64,000 bases of DNA, taken from the NCBI RefSeq assembly GCF_026125785.1, contig NZ_JAHCKL010000008.1, forward strand, positions 62,001-126,000. The letters are read 5' to 3'. The stretch is from Hydrogenophaga sp. (GTDB taxonomy: Bacteria > Pseudomonadota > Gammaproteobacteria > Burkholderiales > Burkholderiaceae_C). Of this stretch, positions 50,440 through 61,043 are shown in pieces; within the stretch, counting starts at the first letter, position 1; each line of letters begins with the position of its first letter. The notes beneath the pieces are model-generated. The model was not told the DNA's origin. It searched no databases and saw nothing but the letters and a program-made list of their open reading frames with translations. The translations under genes were made by a program, and so were the position numbers.

Positions 50440-51892
50440 GGTGAGGGGGTGTGTGGTCGGGTGATTCCAGCGGCAGGCGCACCGTGGCGTCCAGGCCGCG
50501 CACCTGGCCATGCTGCTCGCGGTTGTCGAGGTCGATGCTGCCGCCCAGGGACTGGACGATCTCGCGGCAGATCGCCAGGCCCAGGCCCGAGCCCGACAGG
50601 CTGGGGCCCCGGCGGTGGTCGGTGGCGAACGGCTGGAACAGCCGCTCGCGCAGAGCGGGCGAGATGCCCGGCCCTTCGTCGCTGACGGTGAGCGCGGCGG
50701 TCTGCCCGTCGGTCACCAGGGTCACCGCCAGGCGCGAGGCGGCCGGGGTGTTCTTGATGGCGTTGTGCAGCAGGTTGCGGCTGAGCTCGCGCAGTGCCCA
50801 TTCGTGTGCCCGCACCGGTGCCGGGTGCGCGTCGAGCGAGAAGTCCAGCGAGCGTTCGGCGATCAGCGCGGAGAGGTCCAGCGCCACCGCGCGCAGCACC
50901 TCGGACCAGTCGACCACGGGTGTGCTCTTCTCCTGCCGCAGTTGCTCCACCTTGGCCAGCGCGAGCATCTGGTTGGCCAGTTCGGTGGCGCGTTCCACGG
51001 TGTGGCCGATCTCCTCCAGCGCCTGGCGCGGCTCCACGTCGCCGCGCAGGGCGGACTGCACCTGCGTCTTGAGTACCGCCAGCGGCGTGCGCAACTGGTG
51101 CGAGGTGTCGCGCACGAAGCGCTTCTGGTGTTCGAGCAGGTGCGCCAGGCGCTGCATGTGCTGGTTGGTCGCCTCCATCAGCGGCAGCAGTTCGCGCGGC
51201 GCGCTCTCCGTGGCCAGCGGGGAGAGGTCGTTCTCCGTGCGCGCGGCCAAGGCGTGGCTCACCGCACGCACCGGGCGGGTGGCGCGCTGCACCACCAGCA
51301 CCACGACCAGCACGACCACCACCACCAGGATGGCCTGGCGCCAGAGCGTGTCGGTGAGGATCTGGCGCGCCTGCGTCTGCCGCAGTTCCAGCGTCTCGGC
51401 CACCTGGATGGTGGCCATGCCCAGGCCCTGCACGCCGGCCACCGGCTGCAGCAGCACGGCCATGCGCACCGGCACACCCCGGTAGTCGTCGTCGTAGAAA
51501 CTCACCAGCGCGGCGTAGATGTTGTTCTGCGGCACCCTGGCGCGTGGCGCAGGCAGGTCCTCGAAGCCCGAGACCATTTCGCCCTGGAAGCCGCTCACGC
51601 GGTAGAAGAGGCGGCTGCGGTTGTCCGCCTCGAAGGCCTCCAGCGCCGAATACAGCATGGTGGACTGCACGCGCGCCTCGCTGCCCTGGCCGCTGACCTG
51701 GAGCTGCTCTCCCAGCGACTTGGCGGTGGCCAGCAGCGTGCGGTCATAGGCCGTGTCCGCCGCCGCCAGGGCCTGCCGGTACAGCACCAGCGTGTTGATC
51801 ACCATGAAGGCCACCAGCGGCAGCAGGATGCCCACCAGCAGGTTGCGGCGCAGCGACGTGGCCGCGCGCCGGGGCGGCCGTGCGGGCTTCAT
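50429..51892 (-). CDS. tctE: Sensor histidine kinase TctE
   Basis: 487 aa. Two transmembrane helices (about 18-37 and 180-200, ILVVVVVLVVVLVV) flank a periplasmic 2CSK_N-type sensing domain. HAMP-like linker, then H-box RDTSHQLRTPLAVLKTQ (phospho-His about 265), N-box RELSRNLLHNAIKNTP, G1 DEGPGISP and G2 GSGLGLAI. ATGA overlap with the response regulator. Adjacent to tctCBA, so it likely senses tricarboxylates such as citrate or a related acid. Confidence 0.9.
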   Translation of the reverse strand: MKPARPPRRAATSLRRNLLVGILLPLVAFMVINTLVLYRQALAAADTAYDRTLLATAKSLGEQLQVSGQGSEARVQSTMLYSALEAFEADNRSRLFYRVSGFQGEMVSGFEDLPAPRARVPQNNIYAALVSFYDDDYRGVPVRMAVLLQPVAGVQGLGMATIQVAETLELRQTQARQILTDTLWRQAILVVVVVLVVVLVVQRATRPVRAVSHALAARTENDLSPLATESAPRELLPLMEATNQHMQRLAHLLEHQKRFVRDTSHQLRTPLAVLKTQVQSALRGDVEPRQALEEIGHTVERATELANQMLALAKVEQLRQEKSTPVVDWSEVLRAVALDLSALIAERSLDFSLDAHPAPVRAHEWALRELSRNLLHNAIKNTPAASRLAVTLVTDGQTAALTVSDEGPGISPALRERLFQPFATDHRRGPSLSGSGLGLAICREIVQSLGGSIDLDNREQHGQVRGLDATVRLPLESPDHTPPHHDI

Positions 51893-52575
51893 GCCTCGGC
51901 CTTCTTGAGCAGGTAGCCCAGGCCACGCAGCGTGACCACCTGGGCGCCGGTGTGCGCGATCTTCTTGCGCAACCGGTAGGCCACCACCTCGATGGCCTCG
52001 GGCTGCACCTGGCTCTCGCCGGGGAACACCAGTTCGAAGAGCCGTTCCTTGGCGATCGCATGGCCCGGCTTGGCCAGCAAGGCGCGCAGCAGGGCCAGCT
52101 CCCGTGGCGCCAGCTCCAGCGGCTGGTTGTCCACGTACACCGCGCCACTGTCCTTGTCCACCTGCATGCCGCACCAGGCGGCGCTGCGCGTCGCCGCGCT
52201 GGCCGCTTCCGCACTGGTGGAACGCCGCACCAGCGCGCGCAGGCGCGCCTCAAGCTCGTCCAGGTCGAAGGGCTTGGGCAGGTAGTCGTCGGCGCCCGTG
52301 TTCAGGCCCAGGATGCGGTCGCCCACGGTGCCGCGCGCGGTGAGGATGATGACCGGTGTGGTCAGGCCGGCCGCGCGTGCCTGGCTCAGGATCTCCAGGC
52401 CGTCCATGCCGGGCAGGCTCAGGTCCAGCAGCACCGCGTCCGGTAGGCTGGCCTGCCACAGGGACAGCGCGCGTGCGCCATCGTCGCAGCCCATGACCTG
52501 TATGCCTCGGCGCTCGAAGCTGCGCCGCAGGGTGGCCTGCATGGTGGGGTTGTCTTCGATCAGCAGCAGCTTCAT
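51889..52575 (-). CDS. tctD: Response regulator TctD (OmpR family)
   Basis: 228 aa. Receiver domain with acidic pair E7/D8, phospho-acceptor D51 in VLLDLSLPGMDG, and Lys in LPKPFDLDEL; OmpR-type winged helix from about 130 (LELAPRELALLRALLAKPGHAIAKERLFE ... EAIEVVAYRLRKKI). ATG at 52575 chosen: CATAAT ends ten bases upstream, and an ATG four codons earlier overlaps that box. Divergent from tctC, which it probably activates. Confidence 0.92.
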   Translation of the reverse strand: MKLLLIEDNPTMQATLRRSFERRGIQVMGCDDGARALSLWQASLPDAVLLDLSLPGMDGLEILSQARAAGLTTPVIILTARGTVGDRILGLNTGADDYLPKPFDLDELEARLRALVRRSTSAEAASAATRSAAWCGMQVDKDSGAVYVDNQPLELAPRELALLRALLAKPGHAIAKERLFELVFPGESQVQPEAIEVVAYRLRKKIAHTGAQVVTLRGLGYLLKKAEA

Positions 52576-52585
52576 CTGTGGCGGC

Positions 52586-52591
52586 ATTATG
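52586..52591 (-). promoter_or_regulatory. -10-like box of tctDE
   Basis: CATAAT on the minus strand, ten bases before the tctD ATG, in the 140-base gap shared with tctC. Predicted leader only a few bases. Confidence 0.35.
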
Positions 52592-52715
52592 GTCGGCGGC
52601 CAAGGCCGGCGCTGTCGGGCCCTAGGGTTTTCACCAGGGTCTTGGACAGCGAACTGACAGGGTGCAAGGCCAAGATGCCAGGGTCGTTTCATTCCCTCAT
52701 TCCAGGAGACAAGCC

Positions 52716-53675
52716 ATGCGTCGCGACACCTTCCTCAAATCCCTTGCCGCGCTCGCCGCCGCGGGTGCCCTGCCCAACGCCGCCTGGGCCAGCGCGAACA
52801 TCAAGATGATGATTCCGGCCAACCCCGGCGGCGGCTGGGACGGCACCGGCCGCGCGCTGGGCGACGCCATGCGCGATGCCGGCGTGGCGTCTTCCGTGAC
52901 CTTCGAGAACAAGGGCGGAGCGGCCGGCGCCATCGGCCTGGCCCAGTTCTTCAACGCCGCCAAGGGCGACCCCAATGCCCTGATGGTGATGGGCGCGGTG
53001 ATGCTGGGCGGCATCATCACCGGCAAGCCGCCGGTGTCGATCACGCAACTCACGCCCATCGCGCGCCTGACCACCGAATACAACGTCTTCGTGCTGCCCG
53101 AAAACTCGCCCTACAAATCCATGAAGGACGTGGTCGAGCAGCTCAAGAAGGACCCGGGCAGCATCAAGTGGGGCGGCGGTTCGCGCGGCGCCACCGAGCA
53201 CATCGCGGCGGCCCAGATCGCGCAGGCCGTGGGCGTGCCCGCTTCCAAGATCAACTACGTGCCTTTCCGTGGGGGCGGCGAGGCCACCGCAGCCATCCTG
53301 GGCGGCAACGTCACCATCGGCGGCAGCGGCTACAGCGAGTTCCAGCAGTACATCGAGAGCGGCAAGATGCGCGCGATCGCCGTCACCTCCGGCCAGCGCG
53401 TCAAGGGCATCGATGTGCCCACGCTCAAGGAGCAGGGCATCGACGTGGAGATCGGCAACTGGCGCGGCGTCTACGGCGCGGCGGGCATCACCCAGGCCCA
53501 GCGCGATGCGCTGACCGCCATGATCGTCAAGGCCACGCAGAGCAAGGCCTGGGCGGCCGCGGTCGAGAAGAACAACTGGACGCCGGCCCTGCTCACCGGC
53601 AAGGCCTTCGACGAGTTCGTGGACCGCGACTTCTCCTCCCTGCGCGCGACCATGGTCCGCGCCGGCATGGTCTGA
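52716..53675 (+). CDS. tctC: Tripartite tricarboxylate transporter substrate-binding protein TctC
   Basis: 319 aa exported binding protein. N-terminus MRRDTFLKSLAALAAAGALP with an Arg pair; Sec or Tat route not decided because the spacing to Phe is one residue longer than the twin-arginine consensus. Mature part has MMIPANPGGGWDGTGRAL and GGGSRGATEHIAAAQIA, the Bug/TctC ligand loops. Binds a carboxylate (citrate-like or another) and feeds TctBA. CCAGGAGAC precedes the ATG. Confidence 0.93.
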   Translation: MRRDTFLKSLAALAAAGALPNAAWASANIKMMIPANPGGGWDGTGRALGDAMRDAGVASSVTFENKGGAAGAIGLAQFFNAAKGDPNALMVMGAVMLGGIITGKPPVSITQLTPIARLTTEYNVFVLPENSPYKSMKDVVEQLKKDPGSIKWGGGSRGATEHIAAAQIAQAVGVPASKINYVPFRGGGEATAAILGGNVTIGGSGYSEFQQYIESGKMRAIAVTSGQRVKGIDVPTLKEQGIDVEIGNWRGVYGAAGITQAQRDALTAMIVKATQSKAWAAAVEKNNWTPALLTGKAFDEFVDRDFSSLRATMVRAGMV

Positions 53676-53787
53676 TCCTTTCCTGACCCCCCTCCGCGCG
53701 CCCCACGGGCGCGCCTTGAAGAAACCGCCGCCCGGCGCCGCGCGCGCCGGGTCGGCCATGGCCGTCTTGGCCGGACAAGGAGCGTCC

Positions 53788-54315
53788 ATGGACACCCCCC
53801 AGCCCACTTCCTCTGTCAACCACCGGTCCGGGCAACTCGCCATGGGCATCGGTGCCTTGCTGGTCGCCGCCGTGCTGGCCGTAGGCGCCTGGTCCATTCC
53901 CGCGCAGGCCGGCTACGCGGGCGTCGGCCCGAACTTCCTGCCCTGGGTGGTCAGCGCGGTCATGGCGGTCTGCGGCATCCTGCTCATTCGCCAGGTGCTG
54001 ACCGGCGGCTACCGCGACATGCCCGAACCCTCGGGCGCGCCGCGCGGCGACTGGCGCGCGCTGGCCTGGGTCTCGGCCGGCGTGCTGCTCAACGCGGCGC
54101 TCATCACCACCATCGGCTTCATCCTGAGCTGCGCGCTGTGCTTCGTGCTCGCGGTGCGCGGCCTGCGCGGCAGCGAAGGCAAGCCCGCTGGCGACGCCTG
54201 GCAGACCATGAAGGACGCGGTGGTGGGCGTGCTGATCGCCGCGCCGGTGTTCTGGCTGTTCACCCAACTGCTGGCCGTGAACCTGCCCGGCATCACCTCC
54301 ACCGGCTGGATCTGA
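53788..54315 (+). CDS. tctB: Tripartite tricarboxylate transporter small membrane subunit TctB
   Basis: 175 aa with four hydrophobic helices (about 18-38, 47-66, 92-118 and 145-165). AAGGAG lies six bases before the ATG giving MDTPQPT; the frame is open 24 codons upstream but without family similarity. One base separates its stop from tctA. Confidence 0.9.
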   Translation: MDTPQPTSSVNHRSGQLAMGIGALLVAAVLAVGAWSIPAQAGYAGVGPNFLPWVVSAVMAVCGILLIRQVLTGGYRDMPEPSGAPRGDWRALAWVSAGVLLNAALITTIGFILSCALCFVLAVRGLRGSEGKPAGDAWQTMKDAVVGVLIAAPVFWLFTQLLAVNLPGITSTGWI

Positions 54316-54316
54316 C

Positions 54317-55807
54317 ATGGACACCATCAACCTCCTGCTCAACGGCTTCGCCACCGCCGGCACGCCGATCAATCTGCTGTGGGCCTTCGCGGGCTGCGCG
54401 CTCGGTACCGCCATCGGCGTGCTGCCGGGCCTGGGGCCAGCGGTCACGGTGGCCATGCTGCTGCCCATCACCGGCCAGGTGGAGCCCACCGCGTCCATGA
54501 TCTTCTTCGCCGGCATCTACTACGGCGCCATGTACGGCGGGTCGACCACCTCCATCCTGCTCAACACACCGGGTGAGACCGGCACCATGGTGACCGCGCT
54601 CGAAGGCTTCAAGATGGCCAAGAACGGGCGCGCGGGCGCGGCCCTGGCCACCTCGGCCATCGGCTCCTTCGTGGCCGGCAGCATCGCCACCATCCTGGTC
54701 ACGCTGTTCGCCCCCATCCTGGCCACGTTCGCGGTCAAGCTGGGTCCGCCGGAGTACTTCTGCCTCATGCTGCTGGCCTTCACCACGGTCAGCGCGGTGC
54801 TGGGGCAGAGCACCTTGCGCGGCCTCACGGCGCTGTTCTTCGGCCTGGCTATGGGGCTGGTCGGCATCGACCAGATCACCGCCCAGGTGCGCTACACGGC
54901 TGGCGTGCTGGAGTTCATGGACGGCATCGAGGTGGTGCTGGTGGCCGTGGGCCTGTTCGCGGTGGCCGAGGCGCTCTACAACGCGCTCTACGAAGGCCGC
55001 AGCGCCAGCAGCATGAACAAGATGAACAAGGCGCACATGACGCGCCAGGAATGGCGCCGCTCCTGGCCCGCCTGGCTGCGCGGCACCGCCATCGGTTTCC
55101 CGTTCGGCACCATTCCGGCCGGCGGTACCGAGATCCCGACCTTCCTGAGCTATGCCACGGAGCGCAAGCTGGCCTCGCCCGAACACAAGGCCGAGTTCGG
55201 CAGCATCGGCGCCATCGAAGGCGTGGCCGGCCCCGAGGCCGCCAACAACGCCGCCGTGACCGGCACCCTGGTGCCGCTGCTCACGCTGGGCATTCCCACC
55301 TCGGTGACGGCCGCCATTCTCCTGAGCGCGCTGCAGAACTACGGCATCAACGCCGGGCCGCAACTGTTCCAGACCTCGTCGACGCTGGTGTGGGCCCTCA
55401 TCGCCTCGCTGTACATCGGCAACGTGATGCTGCTGGTGCTCAACCTGCCCATGGTCGGCCTGTGGGTCAAGCTGCTCAAGATCCCGCGCCCCCAGCTCTA
55501 CGCCGGCATCCTGATCTTCGCCACCGTGGGCGTGTATGGCATGCGCCAGAGCGCCTTCGACCTCTTCCTGATGTACGGCCTGGGCCTGCTCGGGGTGGTC
55601 ATGCGCCGGTACGACTTTCCCACCGCGCCGGTCATCGTCGGCCTGATCCTGGGGCCCCTGGCCGAGGCGCAGATGCGCAACGCGCTGTCCATCGGTGAGG
55701 GCAACTGGATGGTGTTCTTCGAGCGCCCGATGTCGGCCACGCTGCTGGCGGTGGTGGTCGCGGTGCTGGTGGTGCCGCGGCTGCTGTCGCGCCGCGGGCT
55801 GGGGTAA
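54317..55807 (+). CDS. tctA: Tripartite tricarboxylate transporter large membrane subunit TctA
   Basis: 496 aa, about eleven to twelve helices. The TctA signature is clear: [42 protein letters not shown], and [23 protein letters not shown], then [25 protein letters not shown]. Secondary, cation-coupled uptake. Converges on the LysR gene (16 bases between). Confidence 0.96.
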   Translation: MDTINLLLNGFATAGTPINLLWAFAGCALGTAIGVLPGLGPAVTVAMLLPITGQVEPTASMIFFAGIYYGAMYGGSTTSILLNTPGETGTMVTALEGFKMAKNGRAGAALATSAIGSFVAGSIATILVTLFAPILATFAVKLGPPEYFCLMLLAFTTVSAVLGQSTLRGLTALFFGLAMGLVGIDQITAQVRYTAGVLEFMDGIEVVLVAVGLFAVAEALYNALYEGRSASSMNKMNKAHMTRQEWRRSWPAWLRGTAIGFPFGTIPAGGTEIPTFLSYATERKLASPEHKAEFGSIGAIEGVAGPEAANNAAVTGTLVPLLTLGIPTSVTAAILLSALQNYGINAGPQLFQTSSTLVWALIASLYIGNVMLLVLNLPMVGLWVKLLKIPRPQLYAGILIFATVGVYGMRQSAFDLFLMYGLGLLGVVMRRYDFPTAPVIVGLILGPLAEAQMRNALSIGEGNWMVFFERPMSATLLAVVVAVLVVPRLLSRRGLG

Positions 55808-55823
55808 GAGGGCCGGTCCCCGC

Positions 55824-56753
55824 TCATGCCTGGCCCGGCATCGCCTGCCGCATGGCCTCGATGAACCGGCGCAGGCGTGCCGGGTAGAAGCGTGCGTGGG
55901 GGTAGATCAGGTGCAGCGGCAGGTGAGGGGCCTGCCATTGCGGCACCAGTTGCACCAGGCGGCCGGCGCGCAGGTCGTCCTCCAGCATCCACTGGGACCC
56001 GATGCCCACGCCCAGGCCCAGCACCGCCGCGTGGCGCAGCGCGTACAGGTTGTCGGTGCTCATGCGCGGCTGGATCGCGAAGCGCTGCACCTCGCCCGTG
56101 TGCACGTGCGCCAGAGCAACCTCCGTGCGGTAGTACGTGCTCAAGGCCAACCACGGCAGGCGGGCGAGATCCGCGACCTGCCGGGGCTTGCGGGCGCCTT
56201 TGACCAGGCTGGGCGCCGCCACCACGATGCGGGGCACATCCATCAGCTTGATGGCCACCACCGACGGGTCGCGCACCTCGCCCACCTGCAGGGCGCAGTC
56301 CACCCCGGCACCGATCAGGTCGTGCACGTCGTCGCGCAGCAACCACTCCACGTTCACGCCGGGCTGGCGCTGCAGGAACTCCGTGAGCGGGCGCACGAGC
56401 TGTTCCTGTCCGAAGGCGTGCGGCACGACCACGCGCAGGCTGCCGCGTGGCGCCTCGTCCTCCCCGCGCACATCGGCTTCGAGCGCCTCCCAGCTTTCGA
56501 TCAGGGACTTGGCGTGCTCGTAGCAGCGCTCGCCGTCCTCGGTCAGCCGCATTGCGCGCGTGGAGCGCTGCAGCAGGCGCAGGCCCAGTGAACGCTCCAG
56601 CGCCTGCAGCCGGCGGCTCACCGTGGGCTGCGTGGTCTGCATCTGCGCTGCCGCGCGCGAGAGGTTGCCCGCCTCGACGATGCGCACGAAAGTCTGCATG
56701 AGTTCCAGGCGGTCCGCAGCGGGCGGGGTCGTGGATAGGGTGCGCTTATTCAT
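55824..56753 (-). CDS. LysR-family transcriptional regulator
   Basis: 309 aa. N-terminal winged helix about 18-77: LMQTFVRIVEAGNLSRAAAQMQTTQPTVSRRLQALER; effector-binding domain from about 100. TACGAT (56760-56765) lies six bases before the ATG MNKRTLS, so an earlier ATG 36 codons upstream is not used. Divergent from the MFS gene (97 bases between), the likely target by the usual LysR arrangement. Confidence 0.92.
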   Translation of the reverse strand: MNKRTLSTTPPAADRLELMQTFVRIVEAGNLSRAAAQMQTTQPTVSRRLQALERSLGLRLLQRSTRAMRLTEDGERCYEHAKSLIESWEALEADVRGEDEAPRGSLRVVVPHAFGQEQLVRPLTEFLQRQPGVNVEWLLRDDVHDLIGAGVDCALQVGEVRDPSVVAIKLMDVPRIVVAAPSLVKGARKPRQVADLARLPWLALSTYYRTEVALAHVHTGEVQRFAIQPRMSTDNLYALRHAAVLGLGVGIGSQWMLEDDLRAGRLVQLVPQWQAPHLPLHLIYPHARFYPARLRRFIEAMRQAMPGQA

Positions 56754-56759
56754 GCGCTG

Positions 56760-56765
56760 ATCGTA
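56760..56765 (-). promoter_or_regulatory. -10 box of the LysR gene, leaderless arrangement
   Basis: TACGAT on the minus strand, six bases (CAGCGC) before the ATG. Confidence 0.4.
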
Positions 56766-56850
56766 TATCTCAAGTGCGGCTCTCGGGGCTACCGCTGTTC
56801 CATTCCTCTGGGCAAACTCCTGCTCCACGCATTCCGAATCTCCAATCACC

Positions 56851-58097
56851 ATGTCACTCATTCAAAAAACGCATGTTTCAGGCCTCGGTGCCACGGCGGG
56901 CGACCAAGCCCTGCCACCCTCGCTCGTGCTGCTGCTGGCCAGTGGCGCGGGGCTCTCGGTGGCGTCCCTGTACTACAGCCAGCCGCTGCTGGGCCTGCTG
57001 GGCGCACAAACCGGTGCGGGCGCGCAGGCCCTGGGCCTGGTGCCCATGCTCACCCAGCTGGGTTATGCGCTGGGCATCCTGCTGACCGCGCCACTGGGTG
57101 ACCGGCACGACCGCCGCACGCTGATCGTCCTCAAGTGCGGGCTGCTGGTGGCGGCGCTGCTGTGCGGCGCGCTGGCTCCTTCCATTGGCTGGCTGATGGC
57201 GGCCAGCCTGGGCATTGGTCTGGCCGCCACGGTGGCGCAGGACATCGTGCCCGCGGCCGCCACCCTGGCGCCCGACGCCCGCCGTGGCCAGGCGGTGGGT
57301 TCGGTCATGACCGGCCTGCTGCTGGGCATCCTGCTGTCGCGCGTGGTCAGCGGCTTGACCGCCGAGCACCTCGGTTGGCGCGCGGTCTTCCTGCTCGCCG
57401 CGTTGCTGGTGGCGGTTCTGGGTGTCGCGCTGTGGCGTGGCCTGCCGCGTTTTCAGCCCACCACCACGCTGCCGTATGGCGCGCTGATGGCGTCGCTGCT
57501 GGGCCTGTGGCAACGCCACCCGGCGGTGCGCCGCGCGGCGCTGTCGCAGGCGGCGCTGGGTGTCGGTTTCAGTGCCGTGTGGTCCTCGCTGGCGCTCTGG
57601 CTGTCGGGCGCACCGTTCCACCTCGGCAGCGGCGCGGTGGGGGCGTTCGGCATCGCAGGCGCGGCCGCCGCGCTGTCGGCACCGCTGTTCGGCCGCCTGG
57701 CGGACCGCCGGGGTCCGCACCGCGTCGCCCTGCTGGGCAGCGGTATTGCACTGGTGTCGTTCGCGTCCATGGGACTGGCGCCCTGGTTGCCGCGCGACGC
57801 GCAACTTGTGCTGGTGGTGGTCGCGGTGGTCGGCTTTGACCTGGGTTTCCAGGGCGCGCTCATCTCCAACCAGACGCTGATCTATGGTGCCGAGCCGGCC
57901 GCCCGCAGCCGCCTCAACGCCGTGCTGTTCGTTGCCATGTTCAGCGGCATGTCGCTGGGCTCGGCACTGGCCGGGGGCCTGTTCGCCCACTTCGGCTGGC
58001 CGGGGGTCGTCGTGCTGGCCTCGACCTTTGCGGTGCTGTCCATCGCCATCCGCGTCTGGCCCGGGGAGCGCATACCGGCTGGGGGTACCATCCGGCC

Positions 58098-58101
<4 letters not shown>
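56851..58101 (+). CDS. MFS transporter (drug/metabolite exporter type)
   Basis: 416 aa, twelve hydrophobic helices. Loop 2-3 has APLGDRHDRRTLI, the MFS motif A; the N-terminal half starts with SGAGLSVASLYYSQPLLGLL, common in the YgaY/arabinose-exporter-like branch. Probably an efflux pump; substrate not deducible. Its stop overlaps the sigma54 activator start as ATGA, but the activator also has a possible own -10 box at 58086-58091. Confidence 0.9.
58086..58091 (+). promoter_or_regulatory. -10-like box of the sigma54-activator gene
   Basis: TACCAT inside the last codons of the MFS gene, six bases (CCGGCC) before the activator ATG. Confidence 0.3.
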
Positions 58102-59563
<1,462 letters not shown>

Positions 59564-59588
<25 letters not shown>

Positions 59589-59622
59589 ATTTCAGACAAT
59601 TCCAGCCGTCTGAATTTCAGAC
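59564..59622. promoter_or_regulatory. Three tandem upstream activator sites for the sigma54 activator
   Basis: GTCTGAATTTCAGAC at 59583-59597 and again at 59608-59622 (perfect 7-bp arms, one-base centre; the second extends to 8 bp), plus a degenerate copy GTCTGAAAACCAGAC at 59564-59578 in the last codons of the activator gene. Centres lie about 103, 84 and 59 bases before the -24 element, a normal enhancer distance. Confidence 0.7.
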
Positions 59623-59673
59623 GATGGCGGCATGGGCCACCAAAAAAGCCTTTGAAATCAACGGCGAAGAGCG

Positions 59674-59690
59674 TTGGCACGAAGTCTGCA
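59674..59690 (+). promoter_or_regulatory. Sigma54 (-24/-12) promoter of the ABC operon
   Basis: TTGGCACG-AAGT-CTGCA: the -24 block is perfect against YTGGCACG and the -12 block differs from TTGCW at one base, with the essential GG and GC at correct spacing. Predicted start near 59701; the binding-protein ATG is at 59743. Confidence 0.75.
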
Positions 59691-59742
59691 AAGTCAGGCC
59701 ACGGCGCGCCGCGCTGTGACCGTTCCAACCAGGAGACAAGAC

Positions 59743-60939
59743 ATGACTCACCTCACCCGCCGCCTCGCGGTCATCGCGCTCGCCTGCACGGCCTCGCTGG
59801 CCATGGCCCAGTCCAACAAGGGCGAAATCCGCATCGCCCACATCCACAGCAAGACCGGCCCGCTGGAGGCCTACGCCAAGCAGACCCAGGCCGGCCTGAT
59901 GATGGGCCTGAGCTACGCCACCGGCGGCACCATGATGGTGGGCGGCAAGAAGATCGTCGTGATCGAGAAGGACGACCAGGGCAAGCCCGACGTGGGCAAG
60001 AGCCTGCTGGCCGCCGCCTATGCCGACGACAAGGTGGACCTCGCCATCGGCCCCACCGCTTCGCCGGTGGCGCTGGCCATGCTGCCCGTGGCCGAGGAAT
60101 ACAAGAAGATCCTGCTGGTGGAGCCCGCCGTGGCCGACTCCATCACCGGCGACAAGTGGAACAAGTACATCTTCCGCACCGGCCGCAACAGCAGCCAGGA
60201 TGCGGCCGCCAACGCGGTGGCCCTGGACCAGCCCGGCAACGTGGTGGCCATGCTCGCCAACGACAACGCCTTTGGCCGCGACGGCGTGAAGGCCGCCAAG
60301 GAATACATCAAGAAGGCCAAGATCGTCCACGAAGAGTACCTGCCCGTGGGCACCACCGACTTCACCGCCGGCCTGCTGCGCATCGTCGACAAGCTCAAGG
60401 ACCAGCCCGGCAACAAGTACATCTCGGTGGGCTGGTCGGGTGCGCCCACGCCATTCCCCAAGATCGCCGAGATGGACCTGGAGAAGCGCTACGGCATCAA
60501 GCTCGCCACCGGCGGCAACATCCTGCCGGCCATGGTCGCCTACAAGCAGTTCCCCGGCATGGAAGGCGCGCTGTACTACTACTTCGGCATCCCCAAGAAC
60601 CCGGTGAACGACGCCATGGTGGCCGAGCACTACAAGCAGTTCAAGGCACCGCCGGACTTCTTCACCGCTGGTGGCTTCTCCGCCGCCATGGCCGTGGTGA
60701 CCGCGCTCAAGAAGACCAACGGCGACACCAACACCAACAAGCTCATCCAGACCATGGAAGGCATGAGCTTCGACACCCCCAAGGGCACCATGACCTTCCG
60801 CAAGGAAGACCACCAGGCCATGCAGAGCATGTACCACTTCAAGATCAAGGTCGACCCGGCCTTTGCCTGGGGCGTGCCGGAACTGGTGCGCGAGATCAAG
60901 CCTGAGGAATTGAACATTCCGATCCGGAACAAGCGCTGA
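59743..60939 (+). CDS. ABC transporter substrate-binding protein (LivK-like, type 1 periplasmic fold)
   Basis: 398 aa. Signal peptide with cleavage after AMA (MTHLTRRLAVIALACTASLAMA). Mature part: IRIAHIHSKTGPLEAYAKQTQAGLMMGL, DLAIGPTASPVALAMLPVAEEYKKI, and DNAFGRDGVKAAKEYIKKA, typical of Leu/Ile/Val-binding-family proteins, which also bind amides, urea or aromatic acids. AGGAG ten bases before the ATG. First gene of the sigma54-driven operon; ligand unknown. Confidence 0.9.
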   Translation: MTHLTRRLAVIALACTASLAMAQSNKGEIRIAHIHSKTGPLEAYAKQTQAGLMMGLSYATGGTMMVGGKKIVVIEKDDQGKPDVGKSLLAAAYADDKVDLAIGPTASPVALAMLPVAEEYKKILLVEPAVADSITGDKWNKYIFRTGRNSSQDAAANAVALDQPGNVVAMLANDNAFGRDGVKAAKEYIKKAKIVHEEYLPVGTTDFTAGLLRIVDKLKDQPGNKYISVGWSGAPTPFPKIAEMDLEKRYGIKLATGGNILPAMVAYKQFPGMEGALYYYFGIPKNPVNDAMVAEHYKQFKAPPDFFTAGGFSAAMAVVTALKKTNGDTNTNKLIQTMEGMSFDTPKGTMTFRKEDHQAMQSMYHFKIKVDPAFAWGVPELVREIKPEELNIPIRNKR

Positions 60940-60943
60940 AGGA

Positions 60944-61017
60944 GGTTGGGCGTCGGGCGTGCGGCGTCGAGCGCCCGTCACGCCAGACACCCAGCGCTCA
61001 ACGCCCAACACCCAACC
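60944..61017. repeat. Long inverted repeat between binding-protein and ATPase genes
   Basis: Arms 60944-60960 and 61001-61017 match at 15 of 17 bases and enclose a second helix GAGCGC/GCGCTC (60969-60974 with 60994-60999). A further small stem GTGCGC-ctcg-GCGCAC is at 61021-61036. It sits 5 bases after the binding-protein stop; no T-run. Such structures often raise the level of the first-gene message. Confidence 0.65.
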
Positions 61018-61043
61018 GGAGTGCGCCTCGGCGCACCGCCCCC

